DNA of 64,000 nt from Microbacterium sp. zg-B96. GTDB lineage: Bacteria > Actinomycetota > Actinomycetes > Actinomycetales > Microbacteriaceae. The notes under the pieces are model-generated. The model did no database searches. It had not been told where the DNA came from and saw only the letters and a list, made by a program, of their open reading frames with translations. Where the stretch lies: positions 1,612,001-1,676,000 of the forward strand of contig NZ_CP126738.1 of assembly GCF_030246865.1 (NCBI RefSeq), given 5' to 3'. The position numbers were made by a program, and so were the translations under genes. Shown here one piece after another: positions 9,056 to 18,006 of this stretch (positions are counted from its first letter, which is position 1; each line of letters opens with the position of its first letter).

Positions 9056-9153
9056 CCCGTCACGCTAGGCGCGCCGCCGACGGTCGTGGGTGCGGCTGTG
9101 GCCGATCCGTGGATCACCCGGGGGCGCAGCAAACGGTTGAGGAGCCTGCGCAG
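8976..9153. repeat. Direct repeat, copy A (comEC 5' end and promoter)
   Basis: About 178 bp covering the first codons of comEC, its -10 box and upstream region. It recurs in the same orientation at 10899-11077 with roughly 88% identity by eye. Copy A is the functional one: it keeps the comEC frame and the TAGCGT box. Confidence 0.85.
9097..9113 (-). promoter_or_regulatory. Candidate com-gene regulatory box upstream of comEC
   Basis: On the minus strand this reads TCCACGGATCGGCCACA, 29 nt upstream of the comEC -10 box. Nearly the same element, TCCACGGATGCGGCCACA, lies 28 nt upstream of the comEA -10 box. It contains two CCAC half-sites about one helical turn apart. Position and conservation suggest an activator site; no regulator is identified. 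Confidence 0.5.
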
Positions 9154-9558
9154 TCGCCGCAGCTATTCCGTCCAGATACTCACCAGGGCCAGGACGAACC
9201 CCGGCAGCGTGACGGGTGTCTTCCACCGACAGGTCTGGGCGTTTAAAGCGTGGGAAAGTGTCCGCGTAATTCGATCCTGCTTCAGCGCACGAATTACTGC
9301 TCGTCACCGGCAGCGACTCCCTCGATACCGTCGTCGTCTACCTCGCATGCTCGTGATCGACTCAACATCGATTCCCCCAGCCGAATTGGTTCCCCAACTG
9401 CAGAGCGCCGGGGAGGGTGAGTGCGCGTGGTCTGCGACTCCGCGCAAGACGTCGACAGCGCTCCGCCGCATCAGGCGGATGGCCCAACCCGGTGACGAAC
9501 AGAGATCCCGAATGTCCCGCGTGCGGGTGGCAGGTATCTCCGGCACTACTCACGTCCG
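9154..9558. other. Non-coding stretch with an AT-armed inverted repeat
   Basis: No convincing gene is present. The segment is less GC-biased than its surroundings and holds a perfect 8-bp inverted repeat, GTAATTCG at 9266-9273 and CGAATTAC at 9290-9297, separated by 16 nt. A short plus-strand frame near 9500-9540 reads RDPECPACGWQVSPALL, which resembles half of a zinc ribbon but has no second cysteine pair, so I do not call it. This looks like the eroded left part of an inserted segment. Confidence 0.5.
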
Positions 9559-9945
9559 GTGAGTCGAAGGCCGATCTGGATGCTCGCCTGCGTACTCGCG
9601 GCGGTGTTCGTGCTGTTCGGCGTGAGCGTCGCGGCGTGGGGGTCGTGGTGGCGCTTCGAAGGGATGCCCACCGCTGAGGAGTGGTTCGCACTCTTCGGTG
9701 TGAGCGCGCTCGTCGCGCTCGCGTTCGCCTGGTACCAGATACGGCAGGTCGACCACTCCAACCGGCAGCCCATCGCCTCGAACGCGCATAGCCAGCGGGT
9801 CAATATGGAGGGCGTACGTCCCCGAGTGCTCTGGCTCGACAAAGACGCGCTGGCTTTCCTACGGACGGCTCCGGGCAGTCGGCCCCCGCGGCCACGGACG
9901 AGGGGCGTCAAAACGCTACGCCGGCGAGCTAACGGCACCCCCTGA
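9559..9945 (+). pseudogene. Truncated two-TM membrane protein gene (probable remnant)
   Basis: A 128-residue frame with two hydrophobic helices (residues 7-27 and 43-60), then WYQIRQVDHSNRQPIASN and ...VNMEGVRPRVLWL. That architecture, a membrane anchor and short coiled linker leading into a beta-rich domain, is typical of small actinobacterial membrane proteins, but here the C-terminal domain is replaced by Arg/Pro-rich out-of-frame-looking sequence. I therefore think the gene is broken by a frameshift near 9850. No Shine-Dalgarno precedes the GTG. It lies inside the segment bounded by the comEC repeats. Confidence 0.45.
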
Positions 9946-10023
9946 TCGGCGTGTTCGAATATTCGGCAGCAGAGTCGTGTCATGAGAATGCGGGAGAGCC
10001 CTGGTCGATGTGATACTCAGGTG

Positions 10024-10803
10024 GTGACTGCACTCTCCGCCCGAGCCGAAGAGATCGCTGCGCACCTCGTCCGCCACGAGACTGGCGCAGACGTCATCCC
10101 CCACGACGTCAATGGCCGCCAAGCAGCCGTTGATTTCCGTCTCGAGTGGCCGGATGGGCGGGTCGGCGCTTTGGAAGTCACGCTAGTGACTGAGCAAGCG
10201 TCAATTGCATGGCAAGGCATGGCCATGAAGGAAGGTTGGTGTTGGCCGGCCAAGACCTCATGGGAGTTCCGGCCCAGCGGAGTCAACTTCCGCTACAAGC
10301 GCACGCGGCAAGTCGCGATCAAGGCCGTCGCGCTCTGCGATCAATGGTCCGTCGACGACCCCACCGATCTCCCTGACGAGGTGGTAGCGGCTGAGCCGGA
10401 GCTCGCGAGGTTCTTGGCGGACGACATCGGGCGCCTCAAACGCACACCATTCGAGCCAGGTATCAAGCTCTACATGAGCACGACCGCCGAGTTCGTGGAA
10501 GCTGCCCCGGCTGACTTCTCGCGAGTGGTGGAGTCGTGGCACGAGTACCCGCACCTCGCGCCCCATCTCGCGAAGATCAAGCGCGCGTTGCAGTCCGACC
10601 AGCGACACCTATTCGTTGTTGTCGTGAGCGAAGCCTTGCCCGTTCGGTTCTTTACAGACGACTTCGATGCGCCGGAGGCGCCCCCACGGGGCTTCGAGGA
10701 CGTGGACGCGCTCTGGGTTTGGTCTGACTACTGGCACCGCTACCTCGTCCACAAGGACGCCACATGGTCCTGGATCGACTTCCCACCGGAGCAAACGACG
10801 TAG
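10024..10803 (+). CDS. Uncharacterised protein, possible nuclease-like N-terminus
   Basis: A 259-residue soluble protein not assignable to a named family. Residues 30-50 contain AAVDFRLEWPDGRVGALEVT, a D-x(n)-E-V-T hairpin like the core of PD-(D/E)XK folds, but a downstream catalytic lysine or glutamine is not clear, so nuclease activity is speculative. The rest is mixed alpha/beta and tryptophan-rich near the end (WSDYWHRYLVHKDATWSWIDF). Of the starts available, the GTG at 10024 is best: TGATACT ends 6 nt before it. Codon use is slightly less GC-biased than in neighbours, consistent with transfer. Confidence 0.6.
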   Translation: MTALSARAEEIAAHLVRHETGADVIPHDVNGRQAAVDFRLEWPDGRVGALEVTLVTEQASIAWQGMAMKEGWCWPAKTSWEFRPSGVNFRYKRTRQVAIKAVALCDQWSVDDPTDLPDEVVAAEPELARFLADDIGRLKRTPFEPGIKLYMSTTAEFVEAAPADFSRVVESWHEYPHLAPHLAKIKRALQSDQRHLFVVVVSEALPVRFFTDDFDAPEAPPRGFEDVDALWVWSDYWHRYLVHKDATWSWIDFPPEQTT

Positions 10804-10898
10804 GGTCCGACTTCCACCTCTCCGCCCGACAGTCCAGTCACCTCACGCGGGGCGGACCTACCTCATTGGCTGCCGTCCTGGACGACGCGGATACGATG

Positions 10899-11077
10899 CG
10901 AGGAGCGCCGACGCCCACGCCCCGGCGGCGGCCGGCACGAGCCGCAGGTCGCCTCTGCGGGCCCGGCACAAGGCTGGTCATCCCGTCACGCTGGGCGCGC
11001 CGCCGACAGTCGTGGGTGCGGCAGTGGCCGATCCGTGGATCACCCGGCGGCGCAACGGACGGTGGAGGAGCCTGCGC
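10899..11077 (-). pseudogene. Partial duplicate of the comEC 5' end (repeat copy B)
   Basis: Matches 8976-9153 but is dead as a gene. A one-base insertion (GCACAAGG for GCGCAGG) shifts the frame after the fourth codon, there is no downstream comEC sequence, and the -10 TAGCGT has become CAGCGT. Together with copy A it brackets the two-gene insert, suggesting the insert arrived with, or caused, a duplication of the comEC start. About 85 bp of featureless sequence separate it from the comEA stop. Confidence 0.75.
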
Positions 11078-11161
11078 GATCACGATCAGCATCGGGTCTC
11101 GTCTCCACAGGACGGATGTCTGACGCGCACAGTACTCCGCGGGCACACGCCCCGCCATGGC

Positions 11162-11773
11162 TCACAGCGTCACCAGATCCCGCAGCGCTGCGAGCATCTT
11201 GTCGCCGATGCCGGGGACGGCCAGCAGATCGTCGACGCTGGTGAACCGGCCGTTCTCGTCGCGCCAGTCGATGATGCGCTGGGCGAGGGCGGGTCCGATG
11301 CGCGGGAGTGTGTCCAGCGCCGCGAGATCGGCGGTGTTGAGATTCACCTTGCCGCCGCCGGGAGGAGCTGCTGCGCCCGGTGCCGTCGCAGCCGGAACCG
11401 CTTCGCCGACGACCGGCACATGCAGTTGCTCGCCGTCGCCGACGATGCGCGCGAGGTTCACCGCCGCCTCGTCTGCTCCCTCGCCGAATCCGCCCGCCGC
11501 GGCGATGGCGTCGACGACGCGCGCTCCGTCGTCGAGCCGGTAGAGCCCGGGAACGGCGACCGCCCCCGAGACGTGGACGTACACCGCCGCCACCGGCGCG
11601 GACGGGCCGGGCGTGGCATCCGTCTCGGTGATCGTGACCGTCTCGACCGGGGCGGCAGTGGAGCGCAGGATGCCGATCGCCACCGTCACGGCGAGGGCCG
11701 CGATGACCACGACTGTGACCGCGCCGACGCCGAGACGCCGCCGGGCGCGCGGTGCGGTGTGCTCGCCGGTCAC
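11162..11773 (-). CDS. comEA: ComEA-family DNA-binding competence protein
   Basis: 203 residues: an N-terminal membrane anchor at about 16-36, a SLBB-like domain at about 66-120 (VYVHVSGAVAVPGLYRL) and two helix-hairpin-helix motifs at the C-terminus (KVNLNTADLAALDTLPRIGP, DDLLAVPGIGDKM). It binds incoming double-stranded DNA outside the membrane and hands it to ComEC. The GTG start is 6 nt after TAGCGT at 11785-11780, and the candidate com box lies further upstream. Confidence 0.93.
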   Translation of the reverse strand: MTGEHTAPRARRRLGVGAVTVVVIAALAVTVAIGILRSTAAPVETVTITETDATPGPSAPVAAVYVHVSGAVAVPGLYRLDDGARVVDAIAAAGGFGEGADEAAVNLARIVGDGEQLHVPVVGEAVPAATAPGAAAPPGGGKVNLNTADLAALDTLPRIGPALAQRIIDWRDENGRFTSVDDLLAVPGIGDKMLAALRDLVTL

Positions 11774-11813
11774 TCCGCCACGCTAGGCGCGGCGTCTCCT
11801 CCGCATCGCGGCG

Positions 11814-11831
11814 TGTGGCCGCATCCGTGGA
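11814..11831 (-). promoter_or_regulatory. Candidate com-gene regulatory box upstream of comEA
   Basis: Reads TCCACGGATGCGGCCACA on the minus strand, 28 nt upstream of the comEA -10. It is the counterpart of the box before comEC; the -10 context (GCCTAGCGTG) is also shared. Confidence 0.5.
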
Positions 11832-11914
11832 GGGTCGCGGTGTCCCGCGCGCCGTGGAGGAAGCGCCAGCGCGCGGATGCCGCTTGTACGCGGCCGCGCG
11901 CGACGCGGGCACCG

Positions 11915-12164
11915 CGCGTCGCGGCATCCGCAGCCCGCCGCCACTTCTTCGGAGAACGCCGGTTCTTCGGACCGAAACGCCCGGATCGGTCCGAAGAACT
12001 GCAATTCTCCGAAGAAATGGCGCGCGGATGCCGCCGCTCACCCGCGTCGCGGCATCCGCAGCCCGCCGCCACTTCTTCGGAGAACGCCGGTTCTTCGGAC
12101 CGAAACGCCCGGATCGGTCCGAAGAACTGCAATTCTCCGAAGAACTGGCGCGCGGATGCCGCCG
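11915..12164. repeat. Two tandem ~122-bp repeats with nested palindromes
   Basis: Two nearly identical units with a period of 128 bp fill the gap between leuS and comEA. Each holds a perfect outer inverted repeat (TTCTTCGGAGAA at 11945-11956 with TTCTCCGAAGAA at 12005-12016) enclosing a perfect 14-bp inner one (GTTCTTCGGACCGA at 11962-11975 with TCGGTCCGAAGAAC at 11986-11999). The second unit repeats this 128 bp on. There is no T-run, so neither is an ordinary intrinsic terminator. In RNA each unit would form a long stem. The remainder of the 11774-12204 gap holds only the comEA promoter and box. Confidence 0.9.
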
Positions 12165-12204
12165 CAAGCGACCGCGCGCGAACGCGGCCGCCTCGCGGCA
12201 GGCC

Positions 12205-14787
12205 TCAGGCGGTGGTGAAGCTGACGACCTTCGGGGCGCGCACGACGGCGCGCGTGATCTCACGACCGGCAAGCGAACGCACGACGCGCTCGTCGCCACG
12301 GGCGAGGGCCTCGAGGTCGGCCGCGTCGATACGCGCTGCCACGTCGAGCGTCGCCCGCACTTTGCCGTCGATCTGCACGATGGCCTTCACCGAATCCTCG
12401 ACCAGCAGCGTCGGGTCTGCCTGACGCCACGGCACGAGACCGACGAACGGCTCGTAGCCGAGGATCTCCCACATCTCCTCCGCCGTGTGCGGTGCAAACA
12501 GATCCAGGATCATTGCGGTCGCCTCGGCGGCCTCGCGCACGGCAGGGTCGGCAGGGCCGGCCCCGGTGTCGATGGTCTTGCGGGTGGCGTTGACCAGCTC
12601 CATCAGGCGAGCGACCACGACGTTGAACTTGGTCTGCTCCACCAGCGCGGGCGCGTCGGCCAGCAGCCGGTGCGTCACGCGGCGCAGCGCGGTGTCACCC
12701 TCGGCCCAGACGACATCGGGCTTGCTGGTGACGTCGTTCGCGACGCGCATCGCGCGCGCCAGGAACTTCGCGGCACCGACCGTGGAGACGTCGGCCCAGT
12801 CCTTGTCGTCCTCGACGGGCCCGGCGAACGCCAGTCCCACGCGCAACGCGTCGGCGCCGTGGGCGTCGAGCTCCTCCTGGAACAGCACCAGGTTGCCCTT
12901 GCTCTTGGACATCTTGGTGCCGTTGAGGATCACCATGCCCTGGTTGATCAGGCTCGAGAACGGCTCCGTGAAGTCGACCTGACCCATGTCGTACAGCGCC
13001 TTGGTGATGAAGCGCGCATACAGCAGGTGCAGGATCGCGTGCTCGACGCCGCCGATGTAGAAGTCCACCGGACCCCAGCGGTCGGCCTCGCGCTGCGAGA
13101 ACGGCTGGGTGCTGTCGCCGGGCGAGAGGAAGCGCAGGAAGTACCACGAACTGTCGACGAACGTGTCCATCGTGTCGGGGTCGCGCAGCGCCGGCTCGCC
13201 GGTCTCGGGGTCGACGGTGGTGACCCAGTCGGTGGCGGCGCCCAGCGGCGACGCACCCTTCGGGGTGAGGTCCAGACCCTGCACCGACGGCAGCTCGACG
13301 GGCAGCTGGTCGGCCGGCACCGGCACGATGCGGTCATCGGCGGTGTGGACCATCGGGATCGGCGTGCCCCAGAACCGCTGGCGGGAGATCAGCCAGTCGC
13401 GGAGGCGATAGGTCTTCGCCGCGCGACCGGTGCCGGATGCCTCCAGCAGCTCGATCGCCTTCGCGATCGCGTTGCGCTTGTTCATGCCGTCCAGAGGGCC
13501 CGAGTTGATCAGACGCCCCTCGCCGGTGAGCGCGATGCCGGTCTTGGCGGGGTCGAGTTCATCGGATGCCAGGTCGCCGGCGGCATCCACCGGCTCACCG
13601 GCGTCATCCACCTCGATCACCGGGATCGACCCGGTGACAGGGGCGGTCGTGTCGACCACCACCCGTACAGGCAGGTCGAAGGCGCGGGCGAAATCAAGGT
13701 CACGCTGGTCGTGGGCTGGGACGGCCATGACGGCGCCGTGCCCGTAGTCGGCCAGCACGTAGTCGGCCGCCCAGATCGGCAGCCGCTCCCCGTTGATCGG
13801 GTTGATGGCGTACCGCTCCAGGAAGACACCGGTCTTCGGGCGGTCGGTGGACTGGCGGTCGATGTCGGTTTCCTTCTGGACGCTCGACAGGTAGTCCTGG
13901 AAGCGCATACGCACCTCGGCGGAGGCGCCGGCGACCAGCTCCGCGGCCAGATCGGAATCGGGAGCCACGACGAAGAACGTCGCACCGTGCAGCGTGTCCG
14001 GCCGCGTCGAGAAGACGGTGACCTTGTCGGCGCGCCCCTCAATCTCGAAGTCGATGTCGGCGCCGACGGAGCGGCCGATCCAGTTGCGCTGCATCTGCAG
14101 CACCTTGTGCGGCCAGAACCCCTCGAGCTGGTTCAGGTCGTCCAGCAGCCGGTCGGCGTAGTCGGTGATGCGGAAGTACCACTGCGTGAGCTTCTTCTTC
14201 ACGACTTCGGTGCCGCACCGCTCGCAGTGCCCGTCCACGACCTGTTCGTTCGCCAGCACGGTCTGGTCCTTGGGGCACCAGTTGACCGGGCTCTTCTTGC
14301 GGTACGCCAGCCCGCGCTCGAACAGCTGCTGGAACAGCCACTGGTTCCAGCGGTAGTAGTCGGGGTCGCTGGTGTGCAGCACCCGGCTCCAGTCGAACGA
14401 GACGCCGTACTGCTTGAGGCTCTCCTTCTGCTGGTCGATGTTGGCGTACGTCCACGCGCGCGGGTCGGCACCGCGGGTGATGGCGGCATTCTCGGCCGGC
14501 AGACCGAACGAGTCCCACCCGATGGGGTTGAGCACGTTGTAGCCGCGGTGGCGCCAGAAGCGCGCCACGATGTCGGAGTAGAGGTAGTTCTCGGCGTGCC
14601 CCATGTGCAGGTCGCCGGAGGGGTACGGGAACATCGCCAGCACGTACTTGCGCGGGCGGGTGTCGGTGTCGCCACCGGCGCGGAACGGATCGGCCTGCTC
14701 CCAGAGTCGCTGCCACTTCTCCTGAATCGCATGCACGTCGAAGCCGACGCTGTCGCCGGTGGAGTCTGAGAGAGGCGTCTGGGACAC
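12205..14787 (-). CDS. leuS: Leucine--tRNA ligase
   Basis: About 860 residues from the GTG at 14787; class I synthetase that charges tRNA-Leu and edits mischarged tRNA in its CP1 domain. The HIGH-type motif is in [15 protein letters not shown], the KMSKS loop in [10 protein letters not shown], and the zinc-like cluster in [18 protein letters not shown]. An upstream in-frame ATG at 14841 would add 18 residues, but that ATG lies within TAATGT, a plausible -10, so I prefer the later start (an untranslated leader of about 50 nt). Monocistronic. Confidence 0.95.
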   Translation of the reverse strand: MSQTPLSDSTGDSVGFDVHAIQEKWQRLWEQADPFRAGGDTDTRPRKYVLAMFPYPSGDLHMGHAENYLYSDIVARFWRHRGYNVLNPIGWDSFGLPAENAAITRGADPRAWTYANIDQQKESLKQYGVSFDWSRVLHTSDPDYYRWNQWLFQQLFERGLAYRKKSPVNWCPKDQTVLANEQVVDGHCERCGTEVVKKKLTQWYFRITDYADRLLDDLNQLEGFWPHKVLQMQRNWIGRSVGADIDFEIEGRADKVTVFSTRPDTLHGATFFVVAPDSDLAAELVAGASAEVRMRFQDYLSSVQKETDIDRQSTDRPKTGVFLERYAINPINGERLPIWAADYVLADYGHGAVMAVPAHDQRDLDFARAFDLPVRVVVDTTAPVTGSIPVIEVDDAGEPVDAAGDLASDELDPAKTGIALTGEGRLINSGPLDGMNKRNAIAKAIELLEASGTGRAAKTYRLRDWLISRQRFWGTPIPMVHTADDRIVPVPADQLPVELPSVQGLDLTPKGASPLGAATDWVTTVDPETGEPALRDPDTMDTFVDSSWYFLRFLSPGDSTQPFSQREADRWGPVDFYIGGVEHAILHLLYARFITKALYDMGQVDFTEPFSSLINQGMVILNGTKMSKSKGNLVLFQEELDAHGADALRVGLAFAGPVEDDKDWADVSTVGAAKFLARAMRVANDVTSKPDVVWAEGDTALRRVTHRLLADAPALVEQTKFNVVVARLMELVNATRKTIDTGAGPADPAVREAAEATAMILDLFAPHTAEEMWEILGYEPFVGLVPWRQADPTLLVEDSVKAIVQIDGKVRATLDVAARIDAADLEALARGDERVVRSLAGREITRAVVRAPKVVSFTTA

Positions 14788-14857
14788 GGAAAAGGCCAAT
14801 CGTGGGAGTGCTCGGGTAGCGCAAAGCGCGTCGTCCCACATTACCGGAATGTGTCTG

Positions 14858-16168
14858 TCACCACTCTGACGGCAACTGCGCTCCCAGCGCGGCCAGCGGC
14901 GCCCGGGCCTTCAGCGCGACCTCGGCCACTTCGGCGGCAGCGTCGGATCCCCACGTGATCCCGCCGCCGGCTCCGACGTAGGCGCCCCCCGCGTGCACCA
15001 CCACGGAACGGATGACCATCGCCAGGTCGGCGGCGCCGTCGGATCCGACCCAGCCGAAGCAGCCGGCGAACACACCCCGCGGGCCCCGTTCCAGCCGGTG
15101 CAGGATCGTCATGGCCGACCGCTTCGGCGCCCCGCTCATGCTGCCGGCAGGAAACGTCGCCGCGAGCAGATCGCCCACCGTGACCTCGGGCAGCAGGCGG
15201 CCCTCGACCGTGCTCACCAGCTGGTGCACAGCGGGGTAGGTCTCCACGGCCAGCAGCTGGTCGACGGCGACGGATGCCGGTTCACACACCCGTGACAGGT
15301 CGTTGCGCATGAGGTCGACGATCATGACGTTCTCGGCGCGCTCTTTGGCACTGGCCTGCAGTTCGGCCGCCGATGCGGCATCCTGCGCGGCATCCGCCCC
15401 GCGCGGCCGGGTGCCCTTGATCGGTCGGGTGTGCACGACCCCGTCCGAGACCTGCAGGAACCGCTCCGGGCTGGCGGAGATCAGGGCCACGCCGTCACTG
15501 CGAATGAGCCCGCCGTGGTGGGAGGGTGACGAGGTACGCAGGCGCAGGTGCACGGCATGGGCATCGAACGGCGCGGATGCCGGGACGTCGAAGCGCGTCG
15601 TCAGGCACAGCTGATAGGCGTCGCCCTCGCGGATCGCGTCGCGGCACTGCTCGATCTGGTGCGCGTACTCCTGCGCACTCAGGCGCGCGCGGGCCCGGTG
15701 CGGCGCTGCCGCCGGCACTGAGGGCGTCGCGGCTGCCGACCAGGACGTGACCTGCGCGGCGAACGCGTCGACCTCGTCGGGGGGCGCGACGGCCCACAGC
15801 CGCTTGCGCGCGTGGTCGACGGCGACGAAGCGAGTCGCGCGCAGCCACAGCTCTTCGGGGGCCGCGGAATCCTCTTCGTACGCAGCGCCGGCGCGGCCGG
15901 ACGCGCGGTCGTAGCCCATCCAGCCGATCCACCCGCCGTGGAACGGGCCCCACGGCTCCGGTGCGCAGCGGTGCGGCGCGCCCAAGACCACGGCCTGTAC
16001 GACCGAAGGGTCGGTCTCCGGGTCGCCGACTCCCATCCAGCTCCACCCGGTGGTGGCATCCGGTCCGGCATCCAGCCAGTAGGCGTGCTGCTCGTTTGCC
16101 GGGCCGGCGGCGAACACCGCCGACGGATCTGCCCAGCGCAACGGGAGGGCGGACAGAGTGGGTAGCAC
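14858..16168 (-). CDS. pabB: Aminodeoxychorismate synthase component I
   Basis: A 436-residue chorismate-binding enzyme making 4-amino-4-deoxychorismate for folate. The motif PIKGTRPRG carries the lysine that marks PabB; anthranilate synthases (TrpE) have alanine there. The catalytic C-terminus contains [16 protein letters not shown] and GSMSGAPK. The N-terminus is shorter than in stand-alone homologues but complete in pattern. GTG start 6 nt after TAGCCT, so leaderless. No pabA or pabC is adjacent; folC lies 25 kb away. Confidence 0.88.
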   Translation of the reverse strand: MLPTLSALPLRWADPSAVFAAGPANEQHAYWLDAGPDATTGWSWMGVGDPETDPSVVQAVVLGAPHRCAPEPWGPFHGGWIGWMGYDRASGRAGAAYEEDSAAPEELWLRATRFVAVDHARKRLWAVAPPDEVDAFAAQVTSWSAAATPSVPAAAPHRARARLSAQEYAHQIEQCRDAIREGDAYQLCLTTRFDVPASAPFDAHAVHLRLRTSSPSHHGGLIRSDGVALISASPERFLQVSDGVVHTRPIKGTRPRGADAAQDAASAAELQASAKERAENVMIVDLMRNDLSRVCEPASVAVDQLLAVETYPAVHQLVSTVEGRLLPEVTVGDLLAATFPAGSMSGAPKRSAMTILHRLERGPRGVFAGCFGWVGSDGAADLAMVIRSVVVHAGGAYVGAGGGITWGSDAAAEVAEVALKARAPLAALGAQLPSEW

Positions 16169-16210
16169 CTTCTCAGGCTAGAGGGCGGGGTGCGGCCCTA
16201 GGCTCGGAGC

Positions 16211-16894
16211 GTGAACGAGTTCCTCACCTGGATTCTTGACGCGGTTCAAAGCGTGGACCCGGTGCTTCGGACGGTGTTGGCGGGACTCGCAATCATGCTG
16301 GAGACCAGCGTTCTGATCGGTCTCGTCGTCCCGGGCGACACCGTCGTCATCGTCGCCGGCACCGCGGTGGCCTCACCGCTGGAGGCGGTGCTGCTGGTCG
16401 TCGCGGTGATCCTGGGGGCGCTGGCGGGCGAGAGCATCGGATTCTGGCTGGGCCGCGTGCTCGGGCCCCGCATCCGCTTCTCCCGCGTGGGAGCGAAGAT
16501 CGGCGAGCACAACTGGGTGCGGGCCGAGGTGTATCTGCGCAGGCGCGGCGGGCCGGCCATCTTCATCTCGCGCTTTCTGCCCGTGCTGCATTCGCTGGTG
16601 CCGTTGACGGTCGGCATGAGCGGCTTCGCGTACCGCCGATTCCTGGCCTGGACAGCGCCCGCGTGTGTGCTGTGGGCGATCGCGTACGTCGGTGTGGCGG
16701 CCGCAGCCGCGGGCACCTATCGGGAGCTATCCGACCAGCTGCACTCCGCCGGCTACATCTTCGTCGGCATCATCGTGGCGTTCCTGCTGCTGGCATACCT
16801 GGCCAAGCTCCTGATTTCGCGCCGTGAACGGCGCCATTTGGATGCCGAAGACACCCCGTCGTCACCACATGCTGGAGAGGGCATGGGAGACTGA
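16211..16894 (+). CDS. DedA-family membrane protein
   Basis: 227 residues of the DedA/SNARE-associated family, thought to act in lipid (undecaprenyl-phosphate or phospholipid) flipping. The conserved core is visible: ETSVLIGLVVPGDTVVI near the N-terminus, GESIGFWLGRVLG, and FISRFLPVLHSLVPLTVGMSG with the arginine typical of the family. About five hydrophobic helices. The GTG start is 6 nt after TAGGCT at 16199-16204. The next gene starts 6 nt after its stop, so the two form an operon with a lipid theme. Confidence 0.88.
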   Translation: MNEFLTWILDAVQSVDPVLRTVLAGLAIMLETSVLIGLVVPGDTVVIVAGTAVASPLEAVLLVVAVILGALAGESIGFWLGRVLGPRIRFSRVGAKIGEHNWVRAEVYLRRRGGPAIFISRFLPVLHSLVPLTVGMSGFAYRRFLAWTAPACVLWAIAYVGVAAAAAGTYRELSDQLHSAGYIFVGIIVAFLLLAYLAKLLISRRERRHLDAEDTPSSPHAGEGMGD

Positions 16895-16899
16895 TCGGG

Positions 16900-17949
16900 A
16901 TGCCCGGCACAGACCCCGCAACCTCGCGCCCGAAGATCCTCTGGATAGCGCGTCTGGAGTACCGCTTCCATTCCTGGCGTGAGCGCCGGGCGAGGCGGCG
17001 CGGCCAGCGCCCGACCGTCGCTGCGTTCCCCGGATATGGGGGCCCTGACTGGGTCCGCGTGCTCGGACGCGTGCTGATCGTTCCCTCGGTACCCGCTGAT
17101 GCCAGCGGCGAATTCGCCGGCGTGCGGGGGTGGCGCAGCTTCGCGTCGGTTCCGGTGGGCTTCGCCCAGGTCCGCATCGAGATCGATGGCGTCGTGCACG
17201 AGGTCGTTGCCGATCGGGGCGGTGTGATCGACCAGACGTTGCCGGGGACGCTGGAGCCTGGGTGGCAGCCGATCACCATGTCCGTCGAAGACGGTGAACC
17301 GGTCGAGACCCGCGTGTTCATCGTTGCCCCGGATGTGCGCTTCGGGATCGTCTCGGACGTCGACGACACCGTCATGGTCACCGCTCTCCCTCGTCCGCTC
17401 GTCGCGGCGTGGAACTCGTTCGTCCTGGACGAGCATGCACGCCAGCCGGTTCCGGGCATGGCCGTGCTGCTGGAGCGGATCGTCCGTGAGAACCCGGGCT
17501 CCCCGATGGTCTACCTCTCCACGGGTGCCTGGAATGTCGCGCCCACCCTCATGCGGTTCTTGCGGCGCCATGTCTTTCCGCCGGGCGCGATGCTGCTTAC
17601 CGACTGGGGACCGACGCACGACCGGTGGTTCCGCAGCGGGCAGATGCATAAGGCGGAGAACCTCGCGCGCCTGGCGCGAGAGTTCCCGCAGATCAAGTGG
17701 CTCCTGCTCGGTGACGACGGCCAGCATGATGATGCGTTGTACACGGCCTTCGCCGTCGAGCATCCGGACCACGTCCGTGCGGTGGCGATTCGGCGCCTGT
17801 CCGCGACCGAAGCGGTGCTCGCCGGTGGGCGCACGGTCGTCGACGACCACTCGGCGGCCGGCGTGCCGTGGGTGACGGAGTCCGACGGCGCAGGCTTGCT
17901 CGACCGCCTCGCCGGCGTCGGGGTGCTTCAGCCCGATCCCCCTGTCTAA
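16900..17949 (+). CDS. App1-type phosphatase (DUF2183, putative phosphatidate phosphatase)
   Basis: 349 residues. The C-terminal catalytic domain (PF09949-type) begins with SDVDDTVM at residues 152-159, the DxDxT haloacid-dehalogenase motif, followed by VYLSTGAWN and LLLGDDGQHD. Yeast App1 of this family dephosphorylates phosphatidic acid; bacterial substrates are unproven. The N-terminal 150 residues are the usual accessory beta domain. A GGGAGA Shine-Dalgarno precedes the ATG inside the end of the DedA gene, supporting co-translation. Confidence 0.85.
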   Translation: MPGTDPATSRPKILWIARLEYRFHSWRERRARRRGQRPTVAAFPGYGGPDWVRVLGRVLIVPSVPADASGEFAGVRGWRSFASVPVGFAQVRIEIDGVVHEVVADRGGVIDQTLPGTLEPGWQPITMSVEDGEPVETRVFIVAPDVRFGIVSDVDDTVMVTALPRPLVAAWNSFVLDEHARQPVPGMAVLLERIVRENPGSPMVYLSTGAWNVAPTLMRFLRRHVFPPGAMLLTDWGPTHDRWFRSGQMHKAENLARLAREFPQIKWLLLGDDGQHDDALYTAFAVEHPDHVRAVAIRRLSATEAVLAGGRTVVDDHSAAGVPWVTESDGAGLLDRLAGVGVLQPDPPV

Positions 17950-18006
17950 CACCGGGTGACGCGGCGCCGGGCTCGGATGTCGGACCCGCCGCGTACGCTT
18001 GCAGTC

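Noticed and set aside
9417..9677. Zinc-ribbon protein gene (CPACGW)
   Set aside because: Only one CxxC pair, an Arg-rich continuation antisense to nothing conserved, and it overlaps the better-supported membrane frame.
9056..11161. Insertion sequence or prophage between comEC and comEA
   Set aside because: No transposase, integrase or phage gene; the bounding repeats are comEC sequence and not IS ends.
11752..14769. Plus-strand open frame of about 1000 codons
   Set aside because: It is antisense to leuS, His/Arg/Gly-rich and without any domain; long antisense frames are expected at this GC content.
14858..16168. Anthranilate synthase component I (trpE)
   Set aside because: The diagnostic motif is PIKGT (aminodeoxychorismate synthase), not PIAGT, and no trp genes are nearby.
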